DNA of 64,000 nucleotides from contig CAZFBS010000001.1 in the NCBI GenBank assembly GCA_964517265.1, positions 1-64,000 of the forward strand, given 5' to 3'. A program made the position numbers and the translations under genes. This DNA is from REEP01 sp964517265. Its GTDB lineage: Bacteria; Pseudomonadota; Alphaproteobacteria; Rhodospirillales; Defluviicoccaceae. Under the pieces are notes generated by a model that saw nothing but the letters and a program-made list of their open reading frames with translations, made no database searches and was not told where the DNA came from. Positions 1-8,653 of the stretch are shown in pieces (within the stretch, counting starts at the first letter, position 1; each line of letters opens with the position of its first letter).

Positions 1-52
1 ACAGGCAGAGCTCCAGGCCGCATAACCCGGTGTCCACTTTTCCGGGGGAAGA

Positions 53-703
53 TCACTCGCTTTCCTCCTCGGTGAAGCGGAGCTCGTTCCAGCTCAATTC
101 CAGCATTTGCCGTGTCGCCCGCAACCCGGAAAACGCTGGCGGCGGGCCCGCCCGGCTCATCAGCAAGACCCTGCTGCCGGGCGGGATCTGGTTCAGCCCT
201 TCACGTAATATCTCGAATAAAATCGACGATTCCGCGACGTCGTGAACGTTGTCGAATGTCAAGGCAAACGGTGCTTGCGCTCCGCCGAACAACTCACGAA
301 AAAAGCGTCGTGCAAACATGCGAATGCCGGGTAGGTAGTCCGGTGCAAAGGCGGGGGGAAGGAGTTCCTCAGCAATACCCTTCTTCTGCGCCGCCAGCCT
401 GAGAAAATGAAACAGCGAAGCCGGATCGTCGTCGTCAGGATCCACTTGGTACCAAAGACAGTTCAAACCACGAACCTGCACATAGGCAGCAACCAATGTG
501 GTTTTGCCTGAACCGCCAGGTCCGGACACCCAAAAGACCGGACATTCCGCCGCCTTGTCGAGGACGCCATAAAGACGGGGTCGCTCGATTACCTGCGATG
601 GCGTTGGCCTCGTGATCTTGGCAAGATTGAGAACGTTTGGATAAAAGCTTCCGGGCTCGTCCGGCCTGAGCGGCCGCATGCCTTGTTCGGAGGCGTCGGC
701 CAT
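53..703 (-). pseudogene. STAND/MalT-LuxR-type ATPase regulator, N-terminal fragment
   Basis: The 216-residue product resembles the N-terminal NTPase part of MalT/LuxR-type STAND transcriptional activators, which are normally around 900 residues with a C-terminal helix-turn-helix. A Walker A motif (GPGGSGKTT, about residue 60-68) and a Walker B-like stretch (ALTFDNVHD, about residue 145) are visible. The frame stops at 53-55 just after RFTEEESE, where family members run on with helices of the same ATPase module. No tetratricopeptide or DNA-binding domain is encoded before the stop, so the gene looks broken by a nonsense or frameshift change, although the rest lies beyond the window edge. ATG at 701-703 follows a G-rich stretch, and a good promoter lies at 756-785. 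If translated, the fragment could still bind ATP but could not act as a normal regulator. Confidence 0.6.
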
Positions 704-755
704 CTCGCACCCCCCTTAATATCGTGCGGCCCCCTTACCGCGCTGCAGCTTTTGA

Positions 756-785
756 ATTATAGGGATGCGCCGATACGAGCGTCAA
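756..785 (-). promoter_or_regulatory. Near-consensus sigma-70 promoter for the STAND fragment
   Basis: On the minus strand TTGACG (785-780) is followed after 18 bases by TATAAT (761-756). The predicted start of transcription is near 749, about 46 bases before the ATG at 703. This is the best-looking housekeeping promoter in the window by eye. It lies just past the end of the DUF2244 gene, so the fragment would have its own transcript. Confidence 0.6.
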
Positions 786-861
786 TCGGCTGCCTGTTCC
801 ATCCTGGCACCGTGGCCCGCTGGAAGCCAAATTGCGAAGAAATAAGAGCTTCTTTTATCGG

Positions 862-1356
862 TCAGGCGGGACGGGGCGCGGCCCCTGACAACCGGCTGAG
901 TTCGCGGCGGAGGGCACGGGCAAGTTGCAGGCGCTCCTCCGGCAACAGGAAGGCGCCGATGATCAGAGATCGGCCGTGCGAGCGGAGTTCCAGTGGCGTT
1001 TGCCGGCTTGGCGGCTCTTCCAGATTGACCTGCAGCCAGTGTGGCGGGAATGAATATTCCCGGCGATTGCCCCAATGATCCACCCGCCGCACCGTTAGGG
1101 CAGCCTGCGTCAGGTTGATGGCCTCGTAGACATGACCGGCGCGATCGTTGAGGCGTAGGGCTACCATCAGCAGTAACACTTCCAGCCCCATGAACGGGGC
1201 CACCGGCCATGCTCCGATGGCCAAGAAAATGAGGCTTGCGCCAAACAAGACCGTAAAGACGAATAAAATGACCCTGCGAATTGTACGAGCCCCTGCGCTC
1301 CGGTGCGGCCGCAGGACTGCGCTGTAAACCACAGCAGTGGAAATGCACTGGTTCAT
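862..1356 (-). CDS. DUF2244 domain membrane protein
   Basis: A 164-residue protein of the DUF2244 family, which is common in Alphaproteobacteria and of unknown function. Two adjacent hydrophobic segments near residues 30-75 (VILFVFTVLFGASLIFLAIG and PVAPFMGLEVLLLMV) should form a membrane hairpin. The C-terminal half is soluble and ends in an arginine-rich LARALRRELSRL helix. ATG at 1354-1356 is chosen over a TTG 33 bases upstream because the TTG lacks a clear ribosome site. It lies divergent from nth, as is usual in related genomes, but no functional link is known. It is about the normal length for the family. Confidence 0.85.
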   Translation of the reverse strand: MNQCISTAVVYSAVLRPHRSAGARTIRRVILFVFTVLFGASLIFLAIGAWPVAPFMGLEVLLLMVALRLNDRAGHVYEAINLTQAALTVRRVDHWGNRREYSFPPHWLQVNLEEPPSRQTPLELRSHGRSLIIGAFLLPEERLQLARALRRELSRLSGAAPRPA

Positions 1357-1473
1357 CGGCGATCCCGCTTTAAGGAGAATGAAACGCAATCTCTGCTATA
1401 ATAGGAGCGCCCGCGGGTAAATCCAAGATGCCGGGTTTGTCCGCTTCTACCCCTTGGAGGACAAATCTGTTCG

Positions 1474-2193
1474 ATGCAATCGATGCTGATGCCAGCTGCG
1501 GACGTCGACGCTTTTTACAGCACTCTTGCGGCAACCAATCCGGAGCCAGTCACCGAACTCGTTTTTCGTGATCCCTTTACGCTGCTCGTTGCTGTTGTTC
1601 TATCGGCCCAGGCTACGGATGTTTCCGTCAATCGAATCTCGGAGAACCTGTTCAAGGTTGCCGACACACCCGGAAAAATGCTGCAACTGGGGGAGGACGG
1701 AGTGCGCGCGCACATCCGCACGATCGGCCTGTTCAATGCCAAGGCCAAAAACCTCGTGGCGTTGTCCCGTGCTCTTATCGAGCGCCACGGAGGCGAGGTT
1801 CCGAGCGGCCGCGCCGCGCTCGAGGCGCTTCCAGGAGTGGGGCGCAAGACGGCCAACGTGGTGCTGAACGTTGCCTTCGGTGAGCCCACGATCGCCGTGG
1901 ACACGCACGCGTTCCGCGTTGCCAACCGTACAGGTTTGGCGCCGGGGCGGACGCCGAGAGAGGTCGAGGAGGCTTTGATGGCGCGCACGCCCGCGCGGTG
2001 GCGGCGGAACGCCCACCACTGGCTGATCTTGCACGGCCGCTATGTCTGCAAAGCGCGCCGACCCGAATGCTGGCGCTGTGTGGTGCGCGCCGTCTGCACC
2101 TTTCCCGACAAAACAAATGCTCCCGCCTCTGGCGATGCGTTGCGATCGGCCGAACAGGCAGTTCGCGAGTCGCACCCCAAGGCACCGCAATAA
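1474..2193 (+). CDS. nth: Endonuclease III (base-excision DNA glycosylase/AP lyase)
   Basis: Nth removes oxidised pyrimidines from DNA and nicks the abasic site by beta-elimination. The 239-residue protein has the helix-hairpin-helix LPGVGRKTA (about residues 120-128) with the catalytic lysine, followed by the conserved aspartate in VDTHAFRVANR. A C-terminal [4Fe-4S] loop has spacing C-X6-C-X2-C-X5-C (from about residue 190). The ATG start follows GGAGG at 1456-1460 with somewhat long spacing; a TATAAT at 1397-1402 could be a -10 box but has no clear -35. A short tail follows the cluster, slightly longer than in E. coli Nth. It is convergent with the bactofilin gene. Confidence 0.96.
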   Translation: MQSMLMPAADVDAFYSTLAATNPEPVTELVFRDPFTLLVAVVLSAQATDVSVNRISENLFKVADTPGKMLQLGEDGVRAHIRTIGLFNAKAKNLVALSRALIERHGGEVPSGRAALEALPGVGRKTANVVLNVAFGEPTIAVDTHAFRVANRTGLAPGRTPREVEEALMARTPARWRRNAHHWLILHGRYVCKARRPECWRCVVRAVCTFPDKTNAPASGDALRSAEQAVRESHPKAPQ

Positions 2194-2244
2194 AACGCGG
2201 CGGCAGGTCTTGCCGTCGCCGGATAAGCGACTGAATGCTTAAAC

Positions 2245-2916
2245 TTACTTGGTTTCGGTCTGTTTGGCCTCGACGGCGGCGAGACCCGATACCTCCCCTT
2301 CGCTGTGCCGAAGCCCGCTCTCTGATGCCGTTTTGCCGCGGCTTGCCGCGCTAGCCAAGGATTCGATCTCGCCGGCAATCTGACCGCCGGCCTCGACCAT
2401 GATATTGCCGTAACGAACGCGCCCCGTGACCCGGCCTCCAGGCCGCACGACCAAGCGTTCGCGAACCGTCAGTTCGCCCTCGAATTGCCCTGCGATTTCC
2501 GCTTCATCGACCTCGACCTTGCCCGAGAACAGGCCGCTATCGGCAACATGAATCTGACGGGCATCGGTGAGCGACAACTCCACCGAACCCTCGACGACAA
2601 GAACATCACAGCAGGTGACTTCTCCTCCCTTCAGCCGGATCTCTCGGCCGACCACCAGCTTCCTGCTTTCGGCCACGGGTGCGGTCGTCGCATCGTCTGC
2701 CTCGGTGTATGGTGGCAGGGGTGAGGGGGTGGAGGGAGCCGGTTGGCGTCGCGCAACGTCCATGCCACCGATGGGCCCGGAGTGGGGGCGCCCCGGAGCC
2801 GCGGCTGGCCGCGGCGTGGGCGCTTTGGGTGCCGGGATATCGAGCTTATCTCTTTCCATGCCAATCGGTTTGATACCGCTCGTGTTGTTTTCCATTTCCT
2901 TCTTTTTCCCAAACAT
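2245..2916 (-). CDS. Bactofilin (polymer-forming cytoskeletal protein)
   Basis: A 223-residue bactofilin: a basic, proline/alanine-rich N-terminal tail followed by a DUF583 beta-helix core (about residues 90-190) with regularly spaced valine/glycine repeats such as VVEGSVELSL, GLFSGKVEVDEAEIAGQF and GGRVTGRVRYG. Bactofilins polymerise without nucleotide and scaffold cell-shape or stalk/flagellar structures. The start at MFGKKKEM is preferred because AAGGAG sits 10 bases upstream. The longer frame from 2952 would overlap the EI24 gene behind it by 20 bases and add only an arginine-rich tail. The C-terminal tail (about 35 residues) is low-complexity. The start lies 17 bases past the end of the EI24 gene, so the two probably share a transcript. 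Confidence 0.9.
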   Translation of the reverse strand: MFGKKKEMENNTSGIKPIGMERDKLDIPAPKAPTPRPAAAPGRPHSGPIGGMDVARRQPAPSTPSPLPPYTEADDATTAPVAESRKLVVGREIRLKGGEVTCCDVLVVEGSVELSLTDARQIHVADSGLFSGKVEVDEAEIAGQFEGELTVRERLVVRPGGRVTGRVRYGNIMVEAGGQIAGEIESLASAASRGKTASESGLRHSEGEVSGLAAVEAKQTETK

Positions 2917-2932
2917 TGCGCTTCGTCTCCTT

Positions 2933-3631
2933 CTAGGCATTCTGCGCCGCATTCAAATGACCTGCGTCTCGCTGACGCCATGCCACAAACAAGTGAACCA
3001 TGGCGGCCGCGCCCACGATCGGGGCCACCAGGTTGACGATCGGCACCGTCAACAAAAACGCGACCAACACCCCGGCGACAAACAGCCGCTCCCGGTAAAC
3101 GTCGCGAAGGGCCCGCACTTCGGCGATATCGGCACGCCGCAACGCCACCAGCTCAAAGTACTCGCGCCCCAACAGGTATCCGTTCACGGCGTAGAACACA
3201 AACGGGAAAAAGATAGGGAACGGGAGGAATACGAGGATAACAAGGTTGCAGACGATCATGACGCCGAGAAAGCGCGTGGTATTGACCACCACCTCGCGCA
3301 CCGGAACGTGACGGACCGTCGGTAGCATGGGATAGTACTTGCGCTCGACCACATCGACGATGCGGTCGAGGAAGAGACCGATGCAGGCGCTGAGGACAGC
3401 GGGAAACAGGATCCAGGTGACAACGAGGGCGGCGAGCCCGCCCAACAAGTCAATCGCCGTCTCAAGCCAGCCAATCTGGAACAGCGTAGTCCCGATCAGA
3501 ATGTACCCGACGAGCGCCCAAAGGGCGATAAAGATGACGATGGCGAGGGCGATGCTGATCCAGATCACCCGGCGGGTGTCCGAATCGGTGAGCTGCGCGA
3601 ACGCCTTGGCAAATGCAGCCAGCAAGATCAA
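2933..3631 (-). CDS. EI24 domain (CysZ-like) membrane protein
   Basis: A 232-residue integral membrane protein of the EI24/CysZ family. Strong hydrophobic segments lie near residues 22-50, 60-90, 120-150 and 195-225, with the characteristic PFPIFFPFVFYAVNGYLLGREYFE block. CysZ in enterobacteria is a sulfate permease, but alphaproteobacterial members are not assigned a substrate, so transport of sulfate is only a possibility. The start appears to be TTG (3629-3631), preceded by GAAGGG; another in-frame TTG lies two codons on. It is the first gene of a two-gene unit with the bactofilin. Confidence 0.82.
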   Translation of the reverse strand: MILLAAFAKAFAQLTDSDTRRVIWISIALAIVIFIALWALVGYILIGTTLFQIGWLETAIDLLGGLAALVVTWILFPAVLSACIGLFLDRIVDVVERKYYPMLPTVRHVPVREVVVNTTRFLGVMIVCNLVILVFLPFPIFFPFVFYAVNGYLLGREYFELVALRRADIAEVRALRDVYRERLFVAGVLVAFLLTVPIVNLVAPIVGAAAMVHLFVAWRQRDAGHLNAAQNA

Positions 3632-3730
3632 GATCCCTTCTCGAGGTGAGCGATTCTGCGGTCTTTCTTAACGCCGAGTGCAAAGGTCAACAAGATCGAC
3701 CTCGCTGTCCGCGACGCGTGATCGCTCTTG

Positions 3731-3758
3731 TTGTTCGCTTACGTCCTCGCGCTATACT
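3731..3758 (+). promoter_or_regulatory. Candidate promoter for the PfkB kinase gene
   Basis: TTGTTC (3731-3736), a 16-base spacer and TATACT (3753-3758) form a plausible sigma-70 promoter. The predicted transcript start near 3765 excludes the long upstream reading-frame extension and fits translation from 3783 or 3804. Confidence 0.4.
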
Positions 3759-3803
3759 GCCGCCGCGCGTTTTCCCCTTTTCATGACAGTCGAGGTTCGA
3801 TCG

Positions 3804-4793
3804 ATGGCGCCTGAGCGCTGTGAGGTGGTTGGGATCGGCAATGCCATTGTCGATGTTCTGGCCCATGCCGACGAGGCATTTCTTGAGGCAAACGGTCTCA
3901 ACAAGGGAACCATGACCCTGATTGAAGCCGAAGCAGCTGAGGCTCTCTATGCCAAGATGGGGCCTGCGGTGGAAGTCTCGGGCGGCTCGGCGGCCAATAC
4001 GATTGCGGCCTTCGCTTCTCTGGGCGGCAAGGGAGGGTTCATCGGCAAGGTCTCGGACGATCAACTCGGTGCGATCTTCCGCCACGATATCCGCTCGCTG
4101 GGAATCATCTTCAAGACTGCTCCTGCCGGCACCGGTCCATCGACAGGACGGTGCCTCGTTCTCGTCACCCCCGATGCCCATCGAACATTGCAGACCTTTC
4201 TTGGCGCCAGCGCGGAGATCGGCCCAGAGGATATCGATGCGGATTTGATCGCCGGCTCGAGGGTGACATACCTCGAAGGATATTTGTGGGACCGGCCGAA
4301 GGCGAAGGAAGCTTTCGAGAAAGCCGCTGAAATCGCCCACGGCGCCGGCCGGCGCGTTGCCCTCAGTCTATCAGATCCGTTCTGCGTCGATCGTCATCGC
4401 GCCGATTTTCTCCGCCTCGTCGACCAGCACGTCGATATCCTGTTCGCTAATGAAGACGAGATCGTCTCGCTCTATCAGGTTCATTCCTTCGCTGCGGCAC
4501 TGGAGCGGGTTCGCGAACACTGTGAGGTGGCGGCGCTGACCCGCTCGGACAAAGGCTCCGTTGTCGTTGCCGACAGCACGCTCCATGTCCTCGATGCAGA
4601 GGCGGTGGATGATATTGTCGACACCACCGGCGCCGGTGATGCGTATGCCGCCGGCTTCCTGTTCGGGCTTACCCGCAACTATGACCTCAAGACTTGTGGT
4701 CGGCTGGGCGGAATTGCGGCCGCGGAGGTGATCAGCCATGTCGGCGCCCGCCCTGAGGTCCCCCTCCAAGACTTGGTGAAAATGAAGCTCTAA
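3804..4793 (+). CDS. PfkB-family carbohydrate/adenosine kinase
   Basis: A 329-residue ribokinase-superfamily enzyme that transfers phosphate from ATP to a sugar or nucleoside; in Alphaproteobacteria this subgroup is usually named adenosine kinase. The glycine-rich substrate lid motif GGSAANTIAAFASLGG is near residue 55. The PfkB signature DTTGAGDAYAAGFLFG near residue 275 contains the catalytic aspartate. NEDEI near residue 210 is also typical. ATG at 3804 has CGAGG about 8 bases upstream; ATG at 3783 is an alternative lacking a ribosome site. Substrate cannot be settled by eye. It is followed 42 bases later by the AmpG-like permease, possibly in one transcript. Confidence 0.9.
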   Translation: MAPERCEVVGIGNAIVDVLAHADEAFLEANGLNKGTMTLIEAEAAEALYAKMGPAVEVSGGSAANTIAAFASLGGKGGFIGKVSDDQLGAIFRHDIRSLGIIFKTAPAGTGPSTGRCLVLVTPDAHRTLQTFLGASAEIGPEDIDADLIAGSRVTYLEGYLWDRPKAKEAFEKAAEIAHGAGRRVALSLSDPFCVDRHRADFLRLVDQHVDILFANEDEIVSLYQVHSFAAALERVREHCEVAALTRSDKGSVVVADSTLHVLDAEAVDDIVDTTGAGDAYAAGFLFGLTRNYDLKTCGRLGGIAAAEVISHVGARPEVPLQDLVKMKL

Positions 4794-4835
4794 CCGGTGC
4801 GGCGATCGTTACCGGCAGGAAGTTGAGGCGAGGCG

Positions 4836-6155
4836 ATGGGCGTCTATCGCGACCGTCGGGTCCTCGCGATGCTCTTTCTCGGCTTCTCCAGCGGCGTTCC
4901 GTTCGGGGTTCTCGCCGAACCTCTCAGTGCGTGGCTGGTCGAATCGGGCGTCAGTTTGACCGGTGTCGGGCTCTTTGCCCTCGTCAGCCTGCCCTATTCG
5001 CTGAAGTTCCTGTTTGCGCCGTTCATCGACCGGCTGCCGCTTCCCGGCTGGACTACCCGCCTTGGCCGTCGCCGCGGCTGGGCACTCCTCGGACAGACGG
5101 TTCTGCTTCTCGCAATCGCAGGGATGGGACTTTCCGATCCCGGCTCGCGAATCGTAATGACGGCGGCTTTCGCCCTCGCCGTTGCTTTCGCCTCCGCCTG
5201 TCAGGATGTGGTGATCGACGCGTATCGGGTGGAGATTCTCGATACGCCCAAACTGGCGGCGGGAGCGGCGACCGTCGTTTTCGGATGGCGGATCGGCCAG
5301 TTCGCCGCCGGTGCCGGCGGATTGATCCTCGCCGATATCCTGCCTTGGTCAATTGTGTTTCTGGGTCTTGCCGCGACGATCGGCGTTGGCATCATCACGA
5401 TCCTGCTCAACCCAGAGCCGGCTGTGCAGATCAGCGACCTGTCACGCGATCTCGAGCGGCAGGCGGACGCATTCCTGCAGGGCCGTCCGCATCTTCCGCC
5501 ACGCTTGGCCAGGGCCCTGGCATGGCTGCATGCGGCGGCAATCTGCCCGCTGATCGAGTTTACCAGCCGACGCGGCTGGATTCCCATCGTGCTGTTCATC
5601 ATGCTCTACAAATTCGGCGATGCCATACTGGGCATCATGAAAGTGCCGTTCTTCCTGGATCTCGGCTTCACCAAGACGGAAATCGCCGAGATCGTGAAGG
5701 TGTTCGGGACTGTCGCGATTCTCGCCGGTGGGTTTCTGGGCGGCGCGCTGCTGGCATGGATTGGCCTGTTGCCGGGACTGTTGATCTGCGGCATCCTGAT
5801 GGCAGCCTCCAACCTCGTCTTCGTTGTTCAGGCTTGGGTCGGTCCTGAACTCGCCATGCTGGCAGTCACCATCGCTGTCGAGAACATCACTACCGGCATG
5901 GGGACGGCCGCGTTCGTCGCCTACCTCTCCAGCCTTTGCAACGTCACCTATACCGCAACCCAATATGCGCTGTTGACCTCACTGATGGCGCTCTCGCGCA
6001 CGCTCCTGTCCTCCAGTGCCGGATGGTTCGCCGAGCTTCTCGACTGGCCGGGATTTTTTATCTTCACTACCGTGGCTGCGGTCCCGGGTTTGGTATTGTT
6101 GCTCTGGATGTGGCGACGGGTCGCCGCCCCGAGTCGCGCGCCAAGCCGCGCGTGA
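4836..6155 (+). CDS. AmpG-like MFS permease (PAT family)
   Basis: A 439-residue, roughly 12-segment major facilitator protein. The N-terminus (LGFSSGVPFGVLAEPLSAWLVESG) and LPYSLKFLFAPFIDR are the hallmark of the AmpG/peptide-acetyl-CoA transporter family. AmpG imports anhydro-muropeptides for cell-wall recycling and, where AmpC exists, signals beta-lactamase induction. No ampC, ampD or ampR is visible here, so the muropeptide role is inferred only from the family. GAGG lies just before the ATG. The C-terminus ends in an arginine/proline-rich cytoplasmic tail. It lies between the kinase gene and ppa, all on the same strand. Confidence 0.87.
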   Translation: MGVYRDRRVLAMLFLGFSSGVPFGVLAEPLSAWLVESGVSLTGVGLFALVSLPYSLKFLFAPFIDRLPLPGWTTRLGRRRGWALLGQTVLLLAIAGMGLSDPGSRIVMTAAFALAVAFASACQDVVIDAYRVEILDTPKLAAGAATVVFGWRIGQFAAGAGGLILADILPWSIVFLGLAATIGVGIITILLNPEPAVQISDLSRDLERQADAFLQGRPHLPPRLARALAWLHAAAICPLIEFTSRRGWIPIVLFIMLYKFGDAILGIMKVPFFLDLGFTKTEIAEIVKVFGTVAILAGGFLGGALLAWIGLLPGLLICGILMAASNLVFVVQAWVGPELAMLAVTIAVENITTGMGTAAFVAYLSSLCNVTYTATQYALLTSLMALSRTLLSSSAGWFAELLDWPGFFIFTTVAAVPGLVLLLWMWRRVAAPSRAPSRA

Positions 6156-6266
6156 TGGCCGGTTTTCTGGCTGAATCTCCGCGCCACGGTATCACCGCCA
6201 GGGAATTGAAGCTAAGGTGGCGGACATCAGGGCGCTGCGCGTTTTATTTTTCCGGAGATTCGCACT

Positions 6267-6809
6267 ATGGATATGTCGAAGATAGCGGTAGGCAAGAACC
6301 CACCGTACGATGTCAACGTGATTATCGAGATCCCGCAGGGCGGCAACCCGGTTAAGTACGAGTTCGACAAGGAGACCGGCGCGATCTTCGTCGACCGCTT
6401 TCTTCACACCGCCATGTACTATCCGTTCAACTACGGCTTCATTCCGCATACGTTGTCGGAAGATGGTGACCCGGTCGATGCCGCGGTTCTGGGACAGGTT
6501 GCTGTCACTCCTGGCGTGATTATCCGCTGTCGGCCGATCGGCGTTCTGATCATGGAGGACGAGGCTGGTCTCGACGAGAAGATCCTATCGGTGCCGGTCG
6601 ACGATCTTCATCCCTTCTACGCCGACCTTTCGTCCTATCGCGAACTGCCGACGATCATGACCGATCAGATTTCCCATTTCTTCGGCCATTATAAGGATCT
6701 GGAGCCGGGCAAGTGGGTTCGGGTCAAGCGCTGGGGTGAACCTGAAGAAGCGTTCGATCTCATCCGCAGTGCGGTCAAGCGCTTGCAAGAGAAGGCCTCT
6801 GCGATTTGA
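6267..6809 (+). CDS. ppa: Inorganic pyrophosphatase (family I)
   Basis: Hydrolyses pyrophosphate to phosphate and pulls biosynthetic reactions forward. The 180-residue length is typical. The family I active-site residues are visible: KYEFDKETG, DRFLHTAMYYPFNYGFIPHT and the acidic signature DGDPVDAAVL (about residues 66-75), which binds the metal ions. The ATG is preceded by CCGGAG about 8 bases upstream. The gene stands alone in the same direction as the following macrodomain gene, which begins 34 bases later. Confidence 0.97.
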   Translation: MDMSKIAVGKNPPYDVNVIIEIPQGGNPVKYEFDKETGAIFVDRFLHTAMYYPFNYGFIPHTLSEDGDPVDAAVLGQVAVTPGVIIRCRPIGVLIMEDEAGLDEKILSVPVDDLHPFYADLSSYRELPTIMTDQISHFFGHYKDLEPGKWVRVKRWGEPEEAFDLIRSAVKRLQEKASAI

Positions 6810-6843
6810 TGAACCATTTCTGATCGGGACGGAAGACGCGCCG

Positions 6844-7362
6844 ATGACCGAGCGTATGCAAGTTCTCGAAGCAGACATCACCACCCTTGCGATCGATGCC
6901 ATCGTCAATGCCGCCAACGAGCAGCTTGCGGGTGGCGGCGGTGTCGACGGCGCCATCCATCGGGCCGCAGGGCCGGAGCTTCTTCAGGAATGCCGGACCC
7001 TGGGCGGCTGTCCCACCGGCGAGTCCCGACTCACGGCGGGCTACAGACTCCCGGCCAAGCACGTCATCCACACCGTGGGGCCGGTCTGGCACGGCGGCAC
7101 GACGAATGAAGATGAACTGCTTGCCTCCTGCTACCGACGCTCGCTTGAGATCGCCGCTCAACATGGATTGCAGTCGGTCGCCTTCCCCGCGATCAGCACT
7201 GGCGTCTACCGATTTCCGCTCGAGCGTGCCGCCCAGATTGCGGTCGCCACCGTGCGCGATTTTCTTGCCGGCCATGATGTTCCGCAACAGGTTATCTTCT
7301 GCTGTTTCGGCAGGCAGGCGGCCGAGGCCTTTCGTGTCGCGCTGGCCGCAACGGATCCTTAA
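6844..7362 (+). CDS. Macrodomain protein (O-acetyl-ADP-ribose deacetylase type)
   Basis: A 172-residue single-domain macro protein of the YmdB/MacroD class, which hydrolyses O-acetyl-ADP-ribose or removes ADP-ribose from proteins. The ADP-ribose pocket motifs are clear: IVNAANEQLAGGGGVDGAIH (residues about 21-40), GGCPTGESRLTAGYRLPAKHVIHTVGP and the loop FPAISTGVYRFP. ATG at 6844 is chosen because GGACGGAAG precedes it; the frame extends further upstream only through the end of ppa. The convergent CoA transferase gene ends 7 bases downstream. Confidence 0.93.
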   Translation: MTERMQVLEADITTLAIDAIVNAANEQLAGGGGVDGAIHRAAGPELLQECRTLGGCPTGESRLTAGYRLPAKHVIHTVGPVWHGGTTNEDELLASCYRRSLEIAAQHGLQSVAFPAISTGVYRFPLERAAQIAVATVRDFLAGHDVPQQVIFCCFGRQAAEAFRVALAATDP

Positions 7363-7368
7363 GCGCGA

Positions 7369-8616
7369 TCAATCCACCCGATCGTGATGACCCGAACGCT
7401 CGGGACCGGCCACGATGCCCGCATCGTGAAGACGGCCAACTTCGCGCTCACTCATGCCGAGCAGATCAAGCAGGATCTCGTCGGTGTGTTCGCCAAGAAC
7501 TGGCGCCCGCTTCGCCTCCAGCCGCTCCACCTCGCTGAAGTCCAATGGTGACGCCGGCATCAGGTAGGTCCCGACATCGGGTTGATCGACCATGCTGAAC
7601 ATCGGGTTCTGGCTGGAACAATCGGGATCTTTCTCAATGGTCTGCCGCACCGTGCGGTACTCAGCCCAGGTCACGTTGCAGTCGCTGAAGATCTTGCGGA
7701 TCTCGGCCAGCATGCGGGTAGCGAACCATGGCTCGAAGATCCGCGAGATCTCCCTGCGTGCGCGAAACCGGTTCCCTTCTTTGCTCAGATCCAGCCTGAG
7801 CCGCTCGCCGAGAGCGTCGAACTCGGCCTTCAGTCCAGTCGCCTTGCACAGGTTGCTCCACTGCGCCTGGGTCAGGCCGACGATCATCAGCCGCTTGCCA
7901 TCAAGGGTTCCGAAGTCGCGCCCATAGGCGCCATAAAGGTAGTTGCCGTCCTTTGGTCGGTCGGCGTCGTTGATCATTACCTCGGCAATCTTGCCGAGGT
8001 GGCCGAGCATCGCCATCGCCACGTCTTTGAGCGCAATTTTGACCAACTGGCCACGGCCGGTGAGGCGGCGGTGGCGTTCCGCGGCCAGCAGGCCGACCAT
8101 CGCCATCTGGCCGGCAATGCAGTCCCACGCGGGAAGCAGGTGGTTGATTGGCCGCGGCCAAGCGGTGGGGCCCGTTACCATCGGAAAGCCCACCTGCGGG
8201 TTTACCGTATAATCAACCTCGGAACTGCCGTCGCGGCGGCCGATCAGGTTGACCATGATCAGGTCCTCGCGCTGAGCCTTCAGCGTTTCGTAGTCAAGCC
8301 AACCACGCGCGGGAAAATTGGTAATAAACATCCCTGCCTCTTTGCCGGGCGCACAGATCAGCCGGCTCAGCAGTTCCTGCCCTTCGCGTTTTCGGAAATC
8401 AATCGCGATCGAACGCTTGCCCTTGTTGAAGCCGGCCCAAAACAGGCTCTGCTTGCCGTCCAGCGTCACTGGCCAGCGGGTGTAGTCGAGCCCGCCGCCG
8501 ATCGGATCGAAGCGGATCACGTCAGCCCCAAGCTGCGCCAGAGTCATGCCTCCGAGCGGCATCGCAACGAAGGCCGAGCCCTCGACAATTCTCAGCCCCT
8601 TGAGGATTCCCTTCAT
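7369..8616 (-). CDS. CaiB/BaiF family III CoA transferase, mesaconyl-CoA C1-C4 transferase-like
   Basis: A 415-residue family III CoA transferase. The opening (MKGILKGLRIVEGSAFVAMP) and GMTLAQLGADVIRFDPIGG with GFNKGKRSIAIDF are as in the family. The catalytic aspartate that forms the glutamyl/aspartyl-CoA intermediate should be D165 in PAWDCIAGQ. The N-terminal sequence, especially EGSAFVA-PLGGMTLAQLG, recalls Mct, the 2-methylfumaryl-CoA isomerase of the 3-hydroxypropionate bicycle, more than carnitine or formyl-CoA transferases. Mct moves CoA within the same C5 molecule. No partner genes (mch, meh, mcl) are in the window, so the specific assignment is provisional. Both neighbours are unrelated. 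Confidence 0.75.
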   Translation of the reverse strand: MKGILKGLRIVEGSAFVAMPLGGMTLAQLGADVIRFDPIGGGLDYTRWPVTLDGKQSLFWAGFNKGKRSIAIDFRKREGQELLSRLICAPGKEAGMFITNFPARGWLDYETLKAQREDLIMVNLIGRRDGSSEVDYTVNPQVGFPMVTGPTAWPRPINHLLPAWDCIAGQMAMVGLLAAERHRRLTGRGQLVKIALKDVAMAMLGHLGKIAEVMINDADRPKDGNYLYGAYGRDFGTLDGKRLMIVGLTQAQWSNLCKATGLKAEFDALGERLRLDLSKEGNRFRARREISRIFEPWFATRMLAEIRKIFSDCNVTWAEYRTVRQTIEKDPDCSSQNPMFSMVDQPDVGTYLMPASPLDFSEVERLEAKRAPVLGEHTDEILLDLLGMSEREVGRLHDAGIVAGPERSGHHDRVD

Positions 8617-8653
8617 CAGCCGTTTCCCCGAGCGTTCATGTGGTTGCTGAGGT

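Noticed and set aside
31..46. GTGTCCACTTTTCCGG near the left edge as an insertion-sequence end
   Set aside because: It resembles terminal repeats of some elements but no second copy, target duplication or transposase is visible within the window.
3638..3651. TTCTCGAGGTGAGC, also found at 8987-9000
   Set aside because: A shared 14-mer around CTCGAG; one copy is inside a gene and the other covers a ribosome site, no third full copy exists, so chance is most likely.
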